From: Ophiosphaerella korrae
Lineage: Eukaryota; Ascomycota; Dothideomycetes; Pleosporales; Phaeosphaeriaceae
Assembly: GCA_028456385.1 (NCBI GenBank)
Contig: JALNQF010000351.1
Location: 1 to 41,806 of the forward strand
Direction: 5' to 3'
DNA: 41,806 bases
Shown here: positions 11,426 to 22,479 of the stretch, in pieces
Position numbering within the stretch: position 1 is the first letter of the stretch
Layout of the letters: each line of letters starts with the position of its first letter
Notes under the pieces: model-generated
Databases searched by the model: none
Seen by the model: the letters and a program-made list of their open reading frames with translations, nothing else
Told to the model about the DNA's origin: nothing
Position numbers and translations under genes: made by a program

Positions 11426-12029
11426 CACTACTAGCGCTAAATAGAGAAGTATTAAGAATATCTAATATAATAGGAGCTAGAATAGCCTATATAGTATCCT
11501 TAAGATCTATCTTAGCCTCTAAAGTATAAGACTATTTAGATAATTTAGTATTATTATAAGCTTTTATCTTATAAAGACGCTTAATATAAGAATAAAGATT
11601 TACTAGCTTATAAAGAGTTAGCTTATACTTAGCTTTAGCCTCTATAAGCTATAATAATAGTATCTCTTAAGCTTAGTTAATAGCTTACCCTATATAATTT
11701 AGTATAAAGAGACTAGATAGAAATTAAGTATCTATACTCTATAAGAGAAATACTAGAGGGTATATACTTATATTAAATATTAGTAAGAATATACTTATTA
11801 TAGTACTTACTATTCTTTAAAGATATAAGATAAGTAAGCTTTAACTAAGTATAATAAGTATAAAGAAATATTTTAACCTTGTTATAAGTAACCTAAGTAA
11901 TAAGAAGAAGTTTATTATATTAGGAGTAAGAAGATATAGAGAACGATAAATTAGAAATAAATAAAGAAACTAGACTAATAACCTTAGCTCTAGGATAAAA
12001 GAACAAGAACCTATTTAGAAGAGGAGATA
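11426..12029 (-). pseudogene. Antisense reading frame downstream of pol, copy A1
   Basis: About 200 codons on the minus strand, from the purine tract at the 3' LTR down to the pol stop, with about a dozen in-frame stops, all TAA/TAG. The pol frame in the same stretch has roughly three times as many. The LTR-proximal half is hydrophobic, partly because RIP turns Ser, Pro and Thr codons into Leu and Ile. The other half is Lys/Glu/Leu-rich and helical in character, with an LYKIKAYNN segment (about 11545-11580) followed by LEAKIDLKD. The same frame occurs in A2, A3, A4 and A5. I recognise no domain. A sense frame one base off pol is also fairly open, so strand is favoured but not proven. Confidence 0.5.
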
Positions 12030-12030
12030 G
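12017..12030 (+). other. Polypurine tract of A1
   Basis: AGAAGAGGAGATAG lies directly before the 3' LTR. Equivalent tracts are at 22001-22014 (A2), 30534-30547 (A4) and 41615-41628 (A5). Confidence 0.85.
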
Positions 12031-12524
12031 TATTATAGCTATAATAAGAGAAAGCTAACTAGAGCTAATTAGCTTTACTATAGATAACAATAATATATAT
12101 AACCTATAGGGTAATAAACTTAATTAGGAAACTAACTATAATAAGGATATATAATAAATTTATAATTTATAATCTTAGTAAACGTAAAGTATAAATTTAT
12201 ATACGTAATAAATTTATAATTTATAATCTTAGTAAACGTAAAGTATAAATTTATATACGTAATAAATTTATAATTTATAATCTTAGTAAACACGAAGTAT
12301 AAAGCTAGCTAAGAAGTATAAGTATATAGTTAGTAGTAATAAGTATTATTAGGATACTATTAGTAATTTAATTATTAACTACAAGTAATAATACTAAAAT
12401 AGTTATAAAATATCTTCTATTATTAAAAGCCTATTATAGATTATAATATAAACTTTTATTATTAACTTATAATCTACTAATAACTTTAGGTATTAGGAAG
12501 TCGACCCTAGTAATACCTATAATA
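12031..12524 (+). repeat. 3' LTR of A1, type I (494 bp)
   Basis: Starts TATTATAGC (TGTTATAGC in A5's 3' LTR) and ends CCTATAATA. It matches the A4 and A5 LTRs but is 53 bp longer than the 441-bp LTRs of A4, because it has three rather than two 54-bp tandem units. Confidence 0.92.
12150..12310. repeat. Three 54-bp tandem repeats within the A1 LTR
   Basis: Each unit contains TAATAAATTTATAATTTATA followed by ATCTTAGTAAA and AAGTATAAA. Unit anchors fall at 12152, 12206 and 12260, exactly 54 bp apart. A4 and A5 LTRs have two units. The units are contiguous, with no spacers. Confidence 0.9.
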
Positions 12525-13350
12525 CTACTATTATTTTAATAGCTACTATAAGCTAGCTAAATATCTCTAAAGATATTTTAATTATTAGTTAGGGTGTATT
12601 TAGGATAGTAGAGCTATTATCTATTATTAGTATACTAATTCTTTTAGGTGTATCCTATAGTCTTTTAAGTATTAGGTTTAGGAGTCCTAAGTTATATAAG
12701 GAAGTTCTTAGCTAGTAAAGAGATAGCTTTAGTATAGTCTCTTTATTAGATAATAGGTTAGATCTTATAGCTTAGAATTACTTTATAATATTCTTTCTTT
12801 TACTTCTCTCTTTATACGTTATTTATCTATAATTATAGTATACTACTTACTACTACTAGGCTATTTCTTCTTACTATACTACTTGTTATTCTATTCTATC
12901 CTTACTATTTTCTTACTAGTTATTTTTCTATTTTAACGTTTCTATTATCTATACTTCTACTAGCTATTTATTAAGTACCTAAGAGCTTATTAAGAGCTTT
13001 TCTAATATTTTTTATTAGCTTCTTTATTTTTAGCTAGTTATACTACCTACCTTTTATACTACCTATAGCCTTTTAGGTCTTAGGCTCTATATATTTATAG
13101 CGTATTCCTATTTTTATACTTATACTTATACTATACCTATTCTTATTTAAAATAAGTTAGCTTATCCTTAGTTTTATATATATACTTATTCCTATACCTA
13201 TTTCTATACCTATTCTTATACCTATCTATTCTTGTATCTATTCCTATACCTATCTATTTCTATATCTATTCCTATACCTTATATAATAGTGCGTAAGCTA
13301 GCGCTCCTAAAGCTAAGGTTATAAGTTTAAGTTTTACGTTAGTTGCTATT
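12525..13350 (-). other. Unidentified repeat DNA, probably internal part of element C
   Basis: This lies between the A1 LTR and a family C LTR and matches nothing else in the window. If it is internal to C, the LTR on its right would be a 5' LTR with coding on the minus strand. In that direction a broken reading frame can be followed from about 12880 to 12530, containing a segment like YTKAISLLAKNFL with TAA/TAG stops, but I cannot identify a domain. The segment AATAGCAACTAACG next to the LTR (minus strand, 13337-13350) sits where a primer-binding site would be, yet no tRNA match is evident. No second C LTR is in the window. Confidence 0.35.
13104..13285. repeat. Degenerate minisatellite (CTATTC/CTATAC hexamers)
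   Basis: A run of imperfect repeats built from CTATTCCTATACCTAT-like units. On the minus strand it would read as short Gly/Thr/Arg-type dipeptide repeats before RIP. It lies inside the presumed internal part of element C. Confidence 0.7.
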
Positions 13351-13614
13351 TATTATAGGGTTATATACTTAATATAGATTTAGGGCCTAAGAGCTTATTA
13401 GTCTTAGGAATCTTAAACTTTATTAGCTAAACTAACTCTAAATATTATTTACCTTTCTATAGGTTATATCTTATAACTTAAAAGCCTATTAGCTACTCTT
13501 TCCTTTCTTTTCTCTTTAATAGTTTACTTTCTTATAAGCTCTTAGTACTTATATTTTCTTAGTAACTACTTACCTTCTTTTTTACTATTCTTTTCTTTAT
13601 AATACTTTACTATA
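13351..13614 (-). repeat. Family C LTR (264 bp) abutting A3
   Basis: Collinear with the 263-bp solo LTR at 37266-37528, same orientation on the plus strand (TATTATAGGGTTATATAC here, TGTTGTAGAGTTATATAC there). It is far more mutated: the tips have lost TG/CA and nearly all CpA/TpG are gone. Its right end meets A3 exactly at A3's purine tract (13615-13628), where A3's own 3' LTR should start. Strand is inferred from the neighbouring internal DNA and is uncertain. Confidence 0.75.
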
Positions 13615-13615
13615 C

Positions 13616-14234
13616 TATCTTTTTTTTTAAGTAAGTTTTTATTTTCTTATTTTAGAGCTAAAGTTATTATTCTAGTTTTTTTATTAATATAGAGTTCTTT
13701 ATCTCTTTTTCTTATACTTACTAAGTTTACTCTTTATAATCTTTAGTTAGTAGATTATATATTATACTATAATATTATATTATTTCTTTATTTTTCTTAT
13801 AAGTTTTTAAACTCTTTATTAGTTTATCTTTTTTTAAAGTAAAGTAAAGCTTATAAAGTATATTTCTATACTAATACTTATTTATTTTATAACCTATTAA
13901 GTATATTTCTAGTAGATTATAGGTTTAAAATACTTATTCTTATATCTATACTTATTTATAATAAAGAAAGCTATTAACTATACTTAAGATAAACTATCTA
14001 AATAGATTATAGAAGCTAAAAAGAAATATAATTAGATTCTAAGTATATAAGTAGAAAATTATACTTATTTAGTTTATCTCTATAAGATAAAAGCTTAAAA
14101 TAATTAGAAGTTTATTATATACGCTATTTTCTTAGAATCTAAGCTTAACTTTAAAGCTATAGTAGAGGCTACTCTAGCTCTTACTATATTAAGCGTATCT
14201 AACGCCTTTCTACCTATTACTAATAGTATAAGTC
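13616..14234 (+). pseudogene. Antisense reading frame downstream of pol, copy A3
   Basis: Counterpart of the A1 and A2 antisense frames, on the plus strand because A3 is inverted. It is in one phase from 13616 through the conserved core, with TAA/TAG stops only. The core reads YLVYLYKIKA (about 14078-14107), then LESKLNFKAIVEATL (about 14144-14188). A2 shares LYKIKA, the N-N pair and ESKLNFKAI. Several stops sit at the same codon as in A2, as expected if both derive from an ancestral Gln codon. Function is unknown. Confidence 0.5.
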
Positions 14235-15439
14235 TTTTCTATTTACTACTAAGTAGCTTAAAAGGTTTTAACTTTAGAACTTCTCTAGTTTCTTAAAGTA
14301 GTTAAGATTATCTTCTAGTTTCTATATATTTTCTTATAGTTACCTTTTTTTATCTATACTTATCTATTTTATTAAGTAATAGTTTTTTCTATTATAAAAC
14401 TAGTATTATAAAATTTCTTTAACTTCTTATTTTTTTTATTCTTTATATATATCTACTTTATATACTAGTAGTTCTATATTTTATAGTACTATCTTAAGTA
14501 GTACTATATAAAAGGTTAGATATATTTTTATTTTACTTAGTAGCTTTAATCTAAATATAACTAGTATAACTTTCTTCTTAATTTTATCTAGTCTTATTTT
14601 TAAGTAATTTAGTTTTAAACTAGATTATTTACTTTTAAAAATTTTTTAAACTAACTATACTTTTTTTATTTCTTTAAATTAGAGTCTCTTTTTATATTTC
14701 TTATTATAGTACTTTACTATATAATTATATAGGAATTTTATATCTTATTTTAGTTAGTTATATATTTCTTTTATTTTATTTATAAAGTTTTCTCTTTTTA
14801 GAGTTTAAAACTTTATATCTCTTAGTATTTAGTATCTATTAGGGTTAAATTTATAGTTTATAAAAAAAGGTAATACTTTTATTACTATATTCTTTATACT
14901 ATTATATACAAATTATACTATAGGTAGTAACTATACCTTATTATTTTAGTTATAGTTAAAGTAGTATCTTAAGTACTATTCTACTATCTAGTTTATATAT
15001 TCTAATTACTTATCTATTTATAGATAATAAGCTATTAATATTTAAAATTATATTCCTAAATATACTATTATTATTCTTAATAGTTTTAATATAAATTATA
15101 TATCTTTATCTATAATAATCTTATTTAGAATACTATATTAGCTAACTATAGTCTCTAGAACCTAATATATAGTAACTTCTATCTTACTTCTTTTTTTATA
15201 TAGTCTAAAGTATAAGTACTTTATAAGCTTATCTACTATTATTAAAATTTTATTATACTTAACTCCTAATATTAAGTCTTTTAACTTAAGTAACTTTATA
15301 ATAAAGTCTATTATAATAACTTTTTAAAAGTACTTTTATACTTTAACTAGTTATACTTTTCTATATAGTATATATCTCTTATAATTATTTTTATAATACT
15401 CTATATAATCTTATAGTACTTTTTTTACTAGTTATTTTA
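14235..15439 (-). pseudogene. A3 gag-pol, third part: integrase core and chromodomain
   Basis: Minus-strand continuation of A3 after the A2 insertion. Integrase Asp is at 15306-15308, second Asp at 15108-15110 and Glu at 15000-15002, all kept, with the same 66- and 36-codon spacing as A1. The GPY/F-like segment is near 14540-14640. A chromodomain lies at about 14290-14480. The pol stop shared by A1, A2, A4 and A5 is not recognisable here. Heavy RIP leaves long T-rich runs on the plus strand. Confidence 0.88.
15435..15439. repeat. Target site duplication TTTTA, left of A2
   Basis: Repeated at 22475-22479. The interrupted sequence is A3 integrase between the zinc-binding region and the catalytic core. 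Confidence 0.92.
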
Positions 15440-15868
15440 TATTATAGGCGTAATAAGAGAAATCGAGATAGAGCTAATTAGTCTTAACTTAGATACTAAT
15501 AGAGTATAGGACAAGCAGGGTAAAAACCTCGATTAAGAAACTACTTACAACTAGGACACGTAGTAGTAATCTATAATTACGTGTAAATAGATTAAGGTAA
15601 TCTATAATTACGTATATATAGATTAGTAGTAATCTATACTATTATATAAATAGATTAGAATAAGTATATAGTTAATAATATACGTATTATTAGGATAGTA
15701 TTAGTAATTTAATCCTTTAACTACAAAATACTAATATAAGATAGTTATAAAAATATTTTCTATTATTTATAGTAATTATAGATTACTCTCTAAGCTTTTA
15801 CTATTAACTTTTAATTTACTAACTTTATTAGATAGGCGCTTATAGTTAATAATAGGTAGCCTATTATA
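15440..15868 (+). repeat. 5' LTR of A2, type II (429 bp)
   Basis: Starts TATTATAGGCG and ends CCTATTATA. From about 15566 to 15660 it has three units of a ~31-bp repeat (TAATCTATAATTACGTA...TAGATTA), each close to self-complementary. The segment after it, CTTTACTAATTTAGTTATTA, is conserved behind every 5' LTR of family A and should hold the primer-binding site, but no tRNA or self-priming match could be confirmed. Confidence 0.93.
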
Positions 15869-15929
15869 CTTTACTAATTTAGTTATTACAAGAAGTAAAG
15901 CGTAAGTAGCGTATAGTCTAGCTAATACG

Positions 15930-18900
15930 ATAGTAGAAAGTTTAACAAAATAATTAAGTAAAGCCCTTAAGAGTAGTCCTAAAATAGATAGCACTATATA
16001 GGAAACAATTAAAAGTTACTTTAATTAACTAATTAATAATAAAGAAGATATAAAAATAGTAATTAACACTTTAGAGATATAGAACAAAGAGCTTTAAGAT
16101 TACGCGAAATAAAATAAGGTATAAATTAAAGCTATTATCTAAGAATAGAACTAGATAGAACTAATTACTTAAAGATTAGAGATAAGTGCAACAAAGAAAC
16201 TACTAAAGATACCTATTTTTAAGAAGTTTAATAGAATAAGAGAGAAATTAAGACCCTTTATTATATTAGTATAACTCTAAATAGATATACAAGTACTACA
16301 CTTTAATATAGAAGAAAAAAAGGTAATATATATTAGATTACACCTTAAAGAAGACGTAATAAGATAGTATAAACTATACTAGATAGATTATATAATATAT
16401 TTACTAATAACCTAGAAAGATAAAACTAGAGCTATTTTTAGAAGTTATAAATACTTTACTAAATAAATAAGAGTAGTGTTTAGAGATATAGATATTACCT
16501 AATAAGCTAAAGAGTAGCTAGAGAAGCTTATATAGAACTAGAGTATTCTAAAGTATATATTATAGTTTAAATAACTATTATAGAATATAGAATAGAACGA
16601 GTTAGCCTTAATATTATAATTTAAACAAGGACTTAACTCTAAGATCTAATACAAGATAATATATATAGAAAACCTAAGGATACTAGAAGCCCTAAAGTAG
16701 TAAGTAATATAAATTAATAACAATCTTTAAGAATAGAAAAAGAATAAATATAGAGGTTATACCTAGAACTATAATAAGGGAGACCTTATAGTCTTTAACG
16801 CTAATAAAGATAAGAAAAAGAAGAAGAATAAAGACTTTACGTACTTTAACTATAGTAAACTAGGCTACTACGTAAAGAACTAAAGATCTAAGTTAAAGAA
16901 AGATATAGTATACTATAAATATAGGAAACTAAGATACTTTATAAAAGACTATAAAAGTAAAGACCTGAAGAAAGAAACTTAGTTAAAGATAACTAAAAAG
17001 AAGAAAGAAGTATAATAAGTATAAGCTAAACCTTAAAAGAAAGTAGCTAGAAGTAAAGAAGTATAATACATAATACTCTATTAAACTTTTTATTATAATA
17101 ATAACTACTATATATATCTTTCTAGTAAATAGAGAGTAGTATAGTTCTTATAAAAATAGAGATATAGAGTAGCTATAATAAAAGAAAGTAGAATAAAAGC
17201 TTAGCTAGAAGAAATAGCCTAAGTAATAGACTTACTAATAGAAGATTTAGAAAGAGAAGAGCCCCTAGTACTATTAATCTAGGCTAAAAGACTAACACTA
17301 GATAAAGAGACTACTATAACTACCTCTAAAGGACTATAAGAAAGTAAGAGATAAGTTAGTATAAAAAGTATAGAGTATACCTAGCTAATAATATATAGCT
17401 ATAATAGCTATATAATAATAGAAATAAAAGAATAAAATAAAGAATAGAAGTTTATTTAGATATACTTAATAGTTATAAGTATAAAGAAAGCGTATAAAGA
17501 CTAAAAAGAACGTAATTCTAAAGAAACTAAGTTTATACTATTTTAGAAATAGATAAAGTAATATATAGTTATAGTAAGAAGAATACCTATACTAAAAGAG
17601 TAGTAGTACTTTATAAGAAAGACGTAATAGATTAATAAAGCTTATATACTAAGAGTACTAGTAGTATACTATATTCTAATAATAGATATACTTAGTAAAA
17701 GTAAGTACTAAGAAAGAGATAATAAGATAATAGATCTAAAATATCTAGTATACTTTAAAGTATTATAGATATTATACCTAGATAAGAATTATATTATATA
17801 TAGAAACTCTAAAGCAAATAATAATATATAGCTTATAAGAAGAAAAAGCTATAATTATATAAGAGTAATTATAGTAGAAAGTATCTAAGAATAAAAAATA
17901 ATCCTAGAAGATAGATACCTAGTAGTAAGACCTAGATCTAAGTTAACTAAGAAATACGTCTAGAGAAGACTATAGTACAAATATACAAATAATAAATATC
18001 TAAAGTATAAAGAATATAAACTTAAAGTAGGGCTATAGCTCTAAAAAGATAGATAGTTTAACAAATTACTAAAGTAAAAAAAGCTAGAAAGTATAAGAAG
18101 CCTATATATTATAAAACTAAGTATATACTAAAGAAAGAAAGTATAATTAATAATTAATAGTAGAGCTATAAGAAACTTTATATTAAAGAAGTTTATAGAA
18201 ATATAAAGAATAAAGTATACTATAAAGAAATACTCTTAATAACTAAGTATAATTAAAGGAAAACTATTCTAGAAACCTATTAGGTTTAAGACAGTACCCT
18301 TAATATTAAAGTTAGAAGGACTAGAAATCTAGAATATAGTTATAGATATAACAACAATTAATAATAAATAAGATATAATATTAGGTATACTATAGTTATA
18401 GATAACTAACCTATATATTAATTAGAGAATAGGATATATTAGCTATAATAGAATAAATATACTAAAAGCTAATATAAACACCTATAAGAGAGAATTCTTT
18501 AAAAAATATAAGAAATAGGAAAAATAGCTTATAGAGCTAGAAGATTACCTTCTAGAATATTAACTATAGGACTTAGTAATAGAACTAGAAGAAGGTAAGA
18601 ATATAGGATAGAGCCTAGTCTATTAAAAGATAGAAGAAGAATCTAAAATTAAACAAATATTTATCTAAAACGTAATAAAGAAAAGATAAATAAGAAAGTC
18701 TAAATCCTTAGTAGTATATAGACTTATATTCGTAGATAAGAAAGGAATAAGTAATAAGAGACCTTACGTAGATTTTAAGAAAACTAATATAATTATAAAC
18801 AAGAACTAATACTTCTACTATAGATAGATAAAATATAAACTAGATTATAAAGAGTAAAAATCTTTATAAAACTAGATATCTAAAACGCTTACTACTAAAT

Positions 18901-21409
18901 TAGAATTAAGAAAGGTAATAAATAGAAAATAGCGTTTAGAATATAGTATAGACTATATAAATATTTAGTTATACTATTTAGCTTAATAAATGCGCTAGCA
19001 GTATTCTAAGAAAGGATTAATATAGTCTTAAGAGAGTACTTAGATATATTTATATTTATATACTTAGACAATATCTTTATATTCTTAGAAATAGAAGAAG
19101 AATATAAATAATATATATACAAGGTACTAGAAAAACTAGTAGAAAATAAATTATTTCTTAAAATAAGAAAATGCAAATTTTATATAAAGAAAATAGATTT
19201 CCTTAGATTTATTATTAAACTAGGAAAAATTAAAATTAACTTAGAAAAAATTAGATTAATTAACAAATAGCTAACACTAAGAAACCTAAAAGAAGTATAA
19301 TAATTTTATAGGTTAGCTAACTTTTGTAAAAAGTTAATAGTAAGATATTTTAAAGATATAGAACTAATAACAAAACTTATAAAGAAAGATACGCTATTTA
19401 AATAGATAAAAGAATATAATAAGGTATTTAATAAGATTAAAAAGAAGTTTATAGAAAATCTAGTTATTAGAATATATAATCTAGACCTACTAGTAATAGT
19501 AAAAATAGATATATCTAATTTAGCTTATAGAATAGTACTAATACAAGAGGACCTAGAAACCTAAAAAGAATACCTAGTTAAATACTCCTCTAAAAAGATA
19601 AAAATAGTAGAACTTAACTACTTTATCTATAATAAAAAAATACTAGTAATCTACAAAGTATTTAAATAGTAGAGAGTATACTTATAAAGAGTAAAGTATT
19701 AGATAAAGGTCTATATAGACTATAAGAACCTAATAGGATTTATAATAAATAAGAAACTAATACAACGCTATATAAGATAGTAGAAATTCCTATTAATATT
19801 TAATATAGAAATTATATATATAAAAGAGAAAGATAATTAATTTATAGACACCTTTAGTAGAAGACTAAACTTATAAGAAGAAGTAAGCGCTACTAGTATA
19901 GTTCTAGTTAAGAATAAAGAAGGATATTTAGTTCTAAATATACTTAAAATAGCTACAATACTTAAAAGAATAAGTAGTAAGCTAGATAAATAGATTTAGA
20001 AAATAACGTAAGAAGTATCTAAAGAAATAGAGAAGCTAGAAATCTAAAAAAGATTTATATAAGCCTATAGAAGAATATATATTCTAATTAAGATTTAAAA
20101 AGAATTTATATAATAATTCTATAAATTACTAGTATATAGTTACTAAGGTATTAAAAAAATATTAGATAGACTACTACAAGACTATTATATTCTAAAAGTA
20201 AGATAACTAGTAATAGAAGTACTACAAGACTATATAGAATACTATAAGAATAAATACAATAGATACATACTATATAGAATACTATAACTAGTAGAAGTAC
20301 TAGAATAACTATAGAGAGTTATTATAATAGACTTTATTACAAAGTTACCTAAGTTAAAAGATCTAATATTAAGAGTTAAATATAATAGAATCTTAATAAT
20401 AGTAGATAAACTTATAAAGTACTTATACTTTAGACTATATAAAGAGAAAAGTAGGATAGAAGTTACTATATACTAGGTTCTAGGAACTATAATTAGTTAA
20501 TATAGACTACTAGACAAAATTATTATAAATAGAGATATATAATTTATATTAAAACTATAAGGAATAATAGTAGCGTAATTAAGAATATAGTATATAATAT
20601 CTATAGTATATTCTTTATAAATAGATAAATAATTAGAATAAATAAATTAGATAGTAGAATAATACTTAAGATACTATCTTAACTATAACTAGAATAACTA
20701 GGTATAGCTACTACTTATAGTATAGTTAGTATATAATAGCGCAAAGAATATAGTAATAAGAGTATTACTTTTTTTTATAAACTATAGATTTAAACCTAAT
20801 ATATACTAGATACTAAGAAATTAGATATCTTAGTCTCTAAGAAGAGAAAACTTCGCTAATAGACTTAAGAGTATATACAATTAACTAAGATAAGATATAG
20901 AATTCTTATATAATTATATAGTAAAGTACTATAATAAAAAGTATAAAGAGAGACTTTAATTTAGAGAGAGAGAAAAAGTATAGTTAGTACGAAAAAATAT
21001 TAAGAGTAAGCACCTAAGTTTAAAATTAGACTATGTTAAGATAAGACTATATAAAATTAAGAAAGAAGTTACACTAGTTATATTTAGATTAAAGCTACTA
21101 AACAAGATAAAGATATACTTAATATTCTATATAGCTTTACTAGAACAAGTACTATAGAATATAGAACTACTAGTATATAAAGTAGACACGTATAGAGAAT
21201 AGAAAGAATAAGAAGTTAAGAAAATCCTATAATACTAGTTCTATAATAGAAGAAATTACTACTTAGTAGAATAGATAGGTATAGACGAAAAAGGACAACT
21301 ATAGGAGAAAATATAGGAACTAGAAGATAATCTTAATTACTTTAAGAAACTAAAGGATTTCTAAAGTTAAAACTCTCTAGAACGCCTAGTAGTAAACTAA
21401 GAGAATTGA
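15930..21409 (+). pseudogene. A2 gag-pol (RIP-inactivated, one frameshift)
   Basis: Uninterrupted copy of the family A polyprotein. The start is uncertain because RIP turns ATG into ATA. ATA at 15930 is a candidate, though the frame is open back to the LTR. A retrotransposon-gag capsid region spans about 16190-16620, with a KLRPFI block and an IFRSYKYFTK block. CCHC knuckles are at 16842-16883 and 16911-16952, mostly Tyr for Cys/His. Protease is N-S-R-A at 18156-18167. A one-base deletion near 18811-18820, relative to A1, shifts the frame before RT. YLDN is at 19061-19072. Integrase Asp 20330-20332 and Glu 20636-20638 are kept, while the second Asp is Asn (20528-20530). The chromodomain is at about 21182-21345. 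A TGA at 21407-21409 is probably the original stop. Confidence 0.93.
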
Positions 21410-22013
21410 TATTACTACTACTAGATAGAGAGGTAATAGGAGCGCTTAGTATAGTAAGAATAGCCTTAATTATAGCCTTAAAGTTAAGCTTAGACTCTAT
21501 AAAGATAGCTTACGTAATAGACTTCTTATTATTTAAAGCCTTTATCTTATAAAGATAAATTAAACGAGCGTAATTTTCTACCTATATACTTAGAATTTAA
21601 TTACGTTCTTTTTTAGCTTTAGTAATCTATTTAGATAGTTTATCTTAAGTATAGTTAATAGCTCTCCCTATTATAAATAAGTATAGACGTAAGAATAAGT
21701 ATTATTAACTTATATTCTATAAGAGAGATACTAGAAAGAGTATAAGACGTATAAGTATTAGTATAAATATATACTTTATAAGCCTTACTATATTTTAAGA
21801 AGATATACTCTAGAGGAAGATTTAAAGATTTGTAATAAGAATAAAAAAATATAGTAATACTATAACGTAATATATAATCTACTAATTAAAGATAATAAAG
21901 AGTAGACTTAGTAGGTATAAGAGAAGATAAAGAACTCTATATTAATAAAGAAACTAAATTAATAACTTTAGCTCTAAGATAAATAAACTAGGGCCTACTT
22001 AGAAGAGGAGATA
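21410..22013 (-). pseudogene. Antisense reading frame downstream of pol, copy A2
   Basis: About 200 codons on the minus strand from the purine tract to the pol stop, with TAA/TAG stops only. The core has IYLYKIKALNNKK (about 21527-21565) and ESKLNFKAIIKAIL (about 21470-21510), matching A3 closely and A1/A4/A5 more loosely (LYKIKAYNN, LEAKIDLKD). A preceding Lys/Gln-rich stretch suggests a helical or coiled segment. The LTR-proximal half is hydrophobic after RIP. A sense frame on the plus strand from about 21358 to 21545 is also free of stops over some 60 codons, so the coding strand is not certain. Confidence 0.5.
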
Positions 22014-22014
22014 G

Positions 22015-22474
22015 TATTATAGGCGTAATAAGAGAAATCGAAATAGAGCTAATTAGTCCTAACTTAGATACTAATAGAGTATAAGACGAGCAAGGTAATA
22101 ACCTTAATTAGGAAACTACTTACAACTAGGATATATAGTAGTAATCTATAATTACGTATAAATAAATTAAGGTAATCTATAATAATATACAAATAGATTA
22201 AGGTAATCTATAATTACGTACGTATAGATTAGTAGTAATCTATACTATTATATAAATAGATTAGAATAAGTATATAGTTAATAATATATACATTATTAGG
22301 ATAGTATTAGTAATTTAATCCTTTAACTATAGAACGCTAATATAAGATAGTTATAAAAACATCTTCTATTGTTTATAGTTATTATAGATTACCTTCTAAG
22401 CTTTTATTATTAACTTCTAATCTACTAACTCTATTAGATAGGCGCTTATAGTTAATAATAGGTAGCTTGTTATA
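22015..22474 (+). repeat. 3' LTR of A2, type II (460 bp)
   Basis: Identical in plan to the 5' LTR but 31 bp longer, with four instead of three ~31-bp hairpin-like units (about 22141-22265). It ends CTTGTTATA and is followed by the TTTTA duplication. Confidence 0.93.
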
Positions 22475-22479
22475 TTTTA
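22475..22479. repeat. Target site duplication TTTTA, right of A2
   Basis: Matches 15435-15439. A3 resumes immediately after. Confidence 0.92.

Larger units (their letters stand above)
171..12524 (+). mobile_element. Copy A1: family A chromovirus, 5'-truncated, split by element B
   Basis: This is a Ty3/Gypsy chromovirus on the plus strand. It lacks its 5' LTR and most of gag, starts at the second zinc knuckle, and is interrupted at 3247-9993 by element B. If B and one copy of TAAGC are removed, gag-pol reads in one frame from 174 to 11425: RT and integrase codons stay in phase once the 6752-bp insert is subtracted. It ends in a type I LTR preceded by a purine tract. DNA right of the LTR (12525 on) is not family A, so A1 probably sits in family C material. 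The missing 5' end prevents a target-duplication test. Confidence 0.93.
15440..22474 (+). mobile_element. Copy A2: full-length family A chromovirus, type II LTRs
   Basis: A 7035-bp element flanked by TTTTA and inserted in A3 in opposite orientation. It has two LTRs (429 and 460 bp), gag with two zinc knuckles, full pol with chromodomain, the antisense frame and a purine tract at 22001-22014. It is the best complete copy for defining family A because no other element interrupts it. Confidence 0.95.

Noticed and set aside
12150..12310. Regular direct repeats that could suggest a CRISPR array
   Set aside because: The 54-bp units are contiguous, without unique spacers, and lie inside an LTR of a eukaryotic retrotransposon.
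13351..13614. Reading the C LTR as A3's own 3' LTR
   Set aside because: A3's 5' LTR (34214-34617) is type II and unlike it, and the same C sequence occurs alone in A5 with short flanking duplications. A hybrid origin is kept as a finding, not as the annotation.
15869..15890. Primer-binding site behind family A 5' LTRs
   Set aside because: The leader is conserved in A2-A5, but I could not match it to a tRNA 3' end or to a self-priming region, so it is mentioned only as a candidate location.
15776..15994. A 72-codon open frame on the minus strand, starting at GTG
   Set aside because: It spans the end of the A2 LTR and the start of gag in antisense, has no family resemblance, and matches the stop-poor antisense composition of this DNA. 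A chance frame is more likely than a gene.
21358..21545. Stop-free sense frame downstream of A2 pol
   Set aside because: It is one base off pol and open for about 60 codons, but in A1 and A5 the same frame has several stops. It is kept as the competing reading of the antisense finding, not called as a gene.
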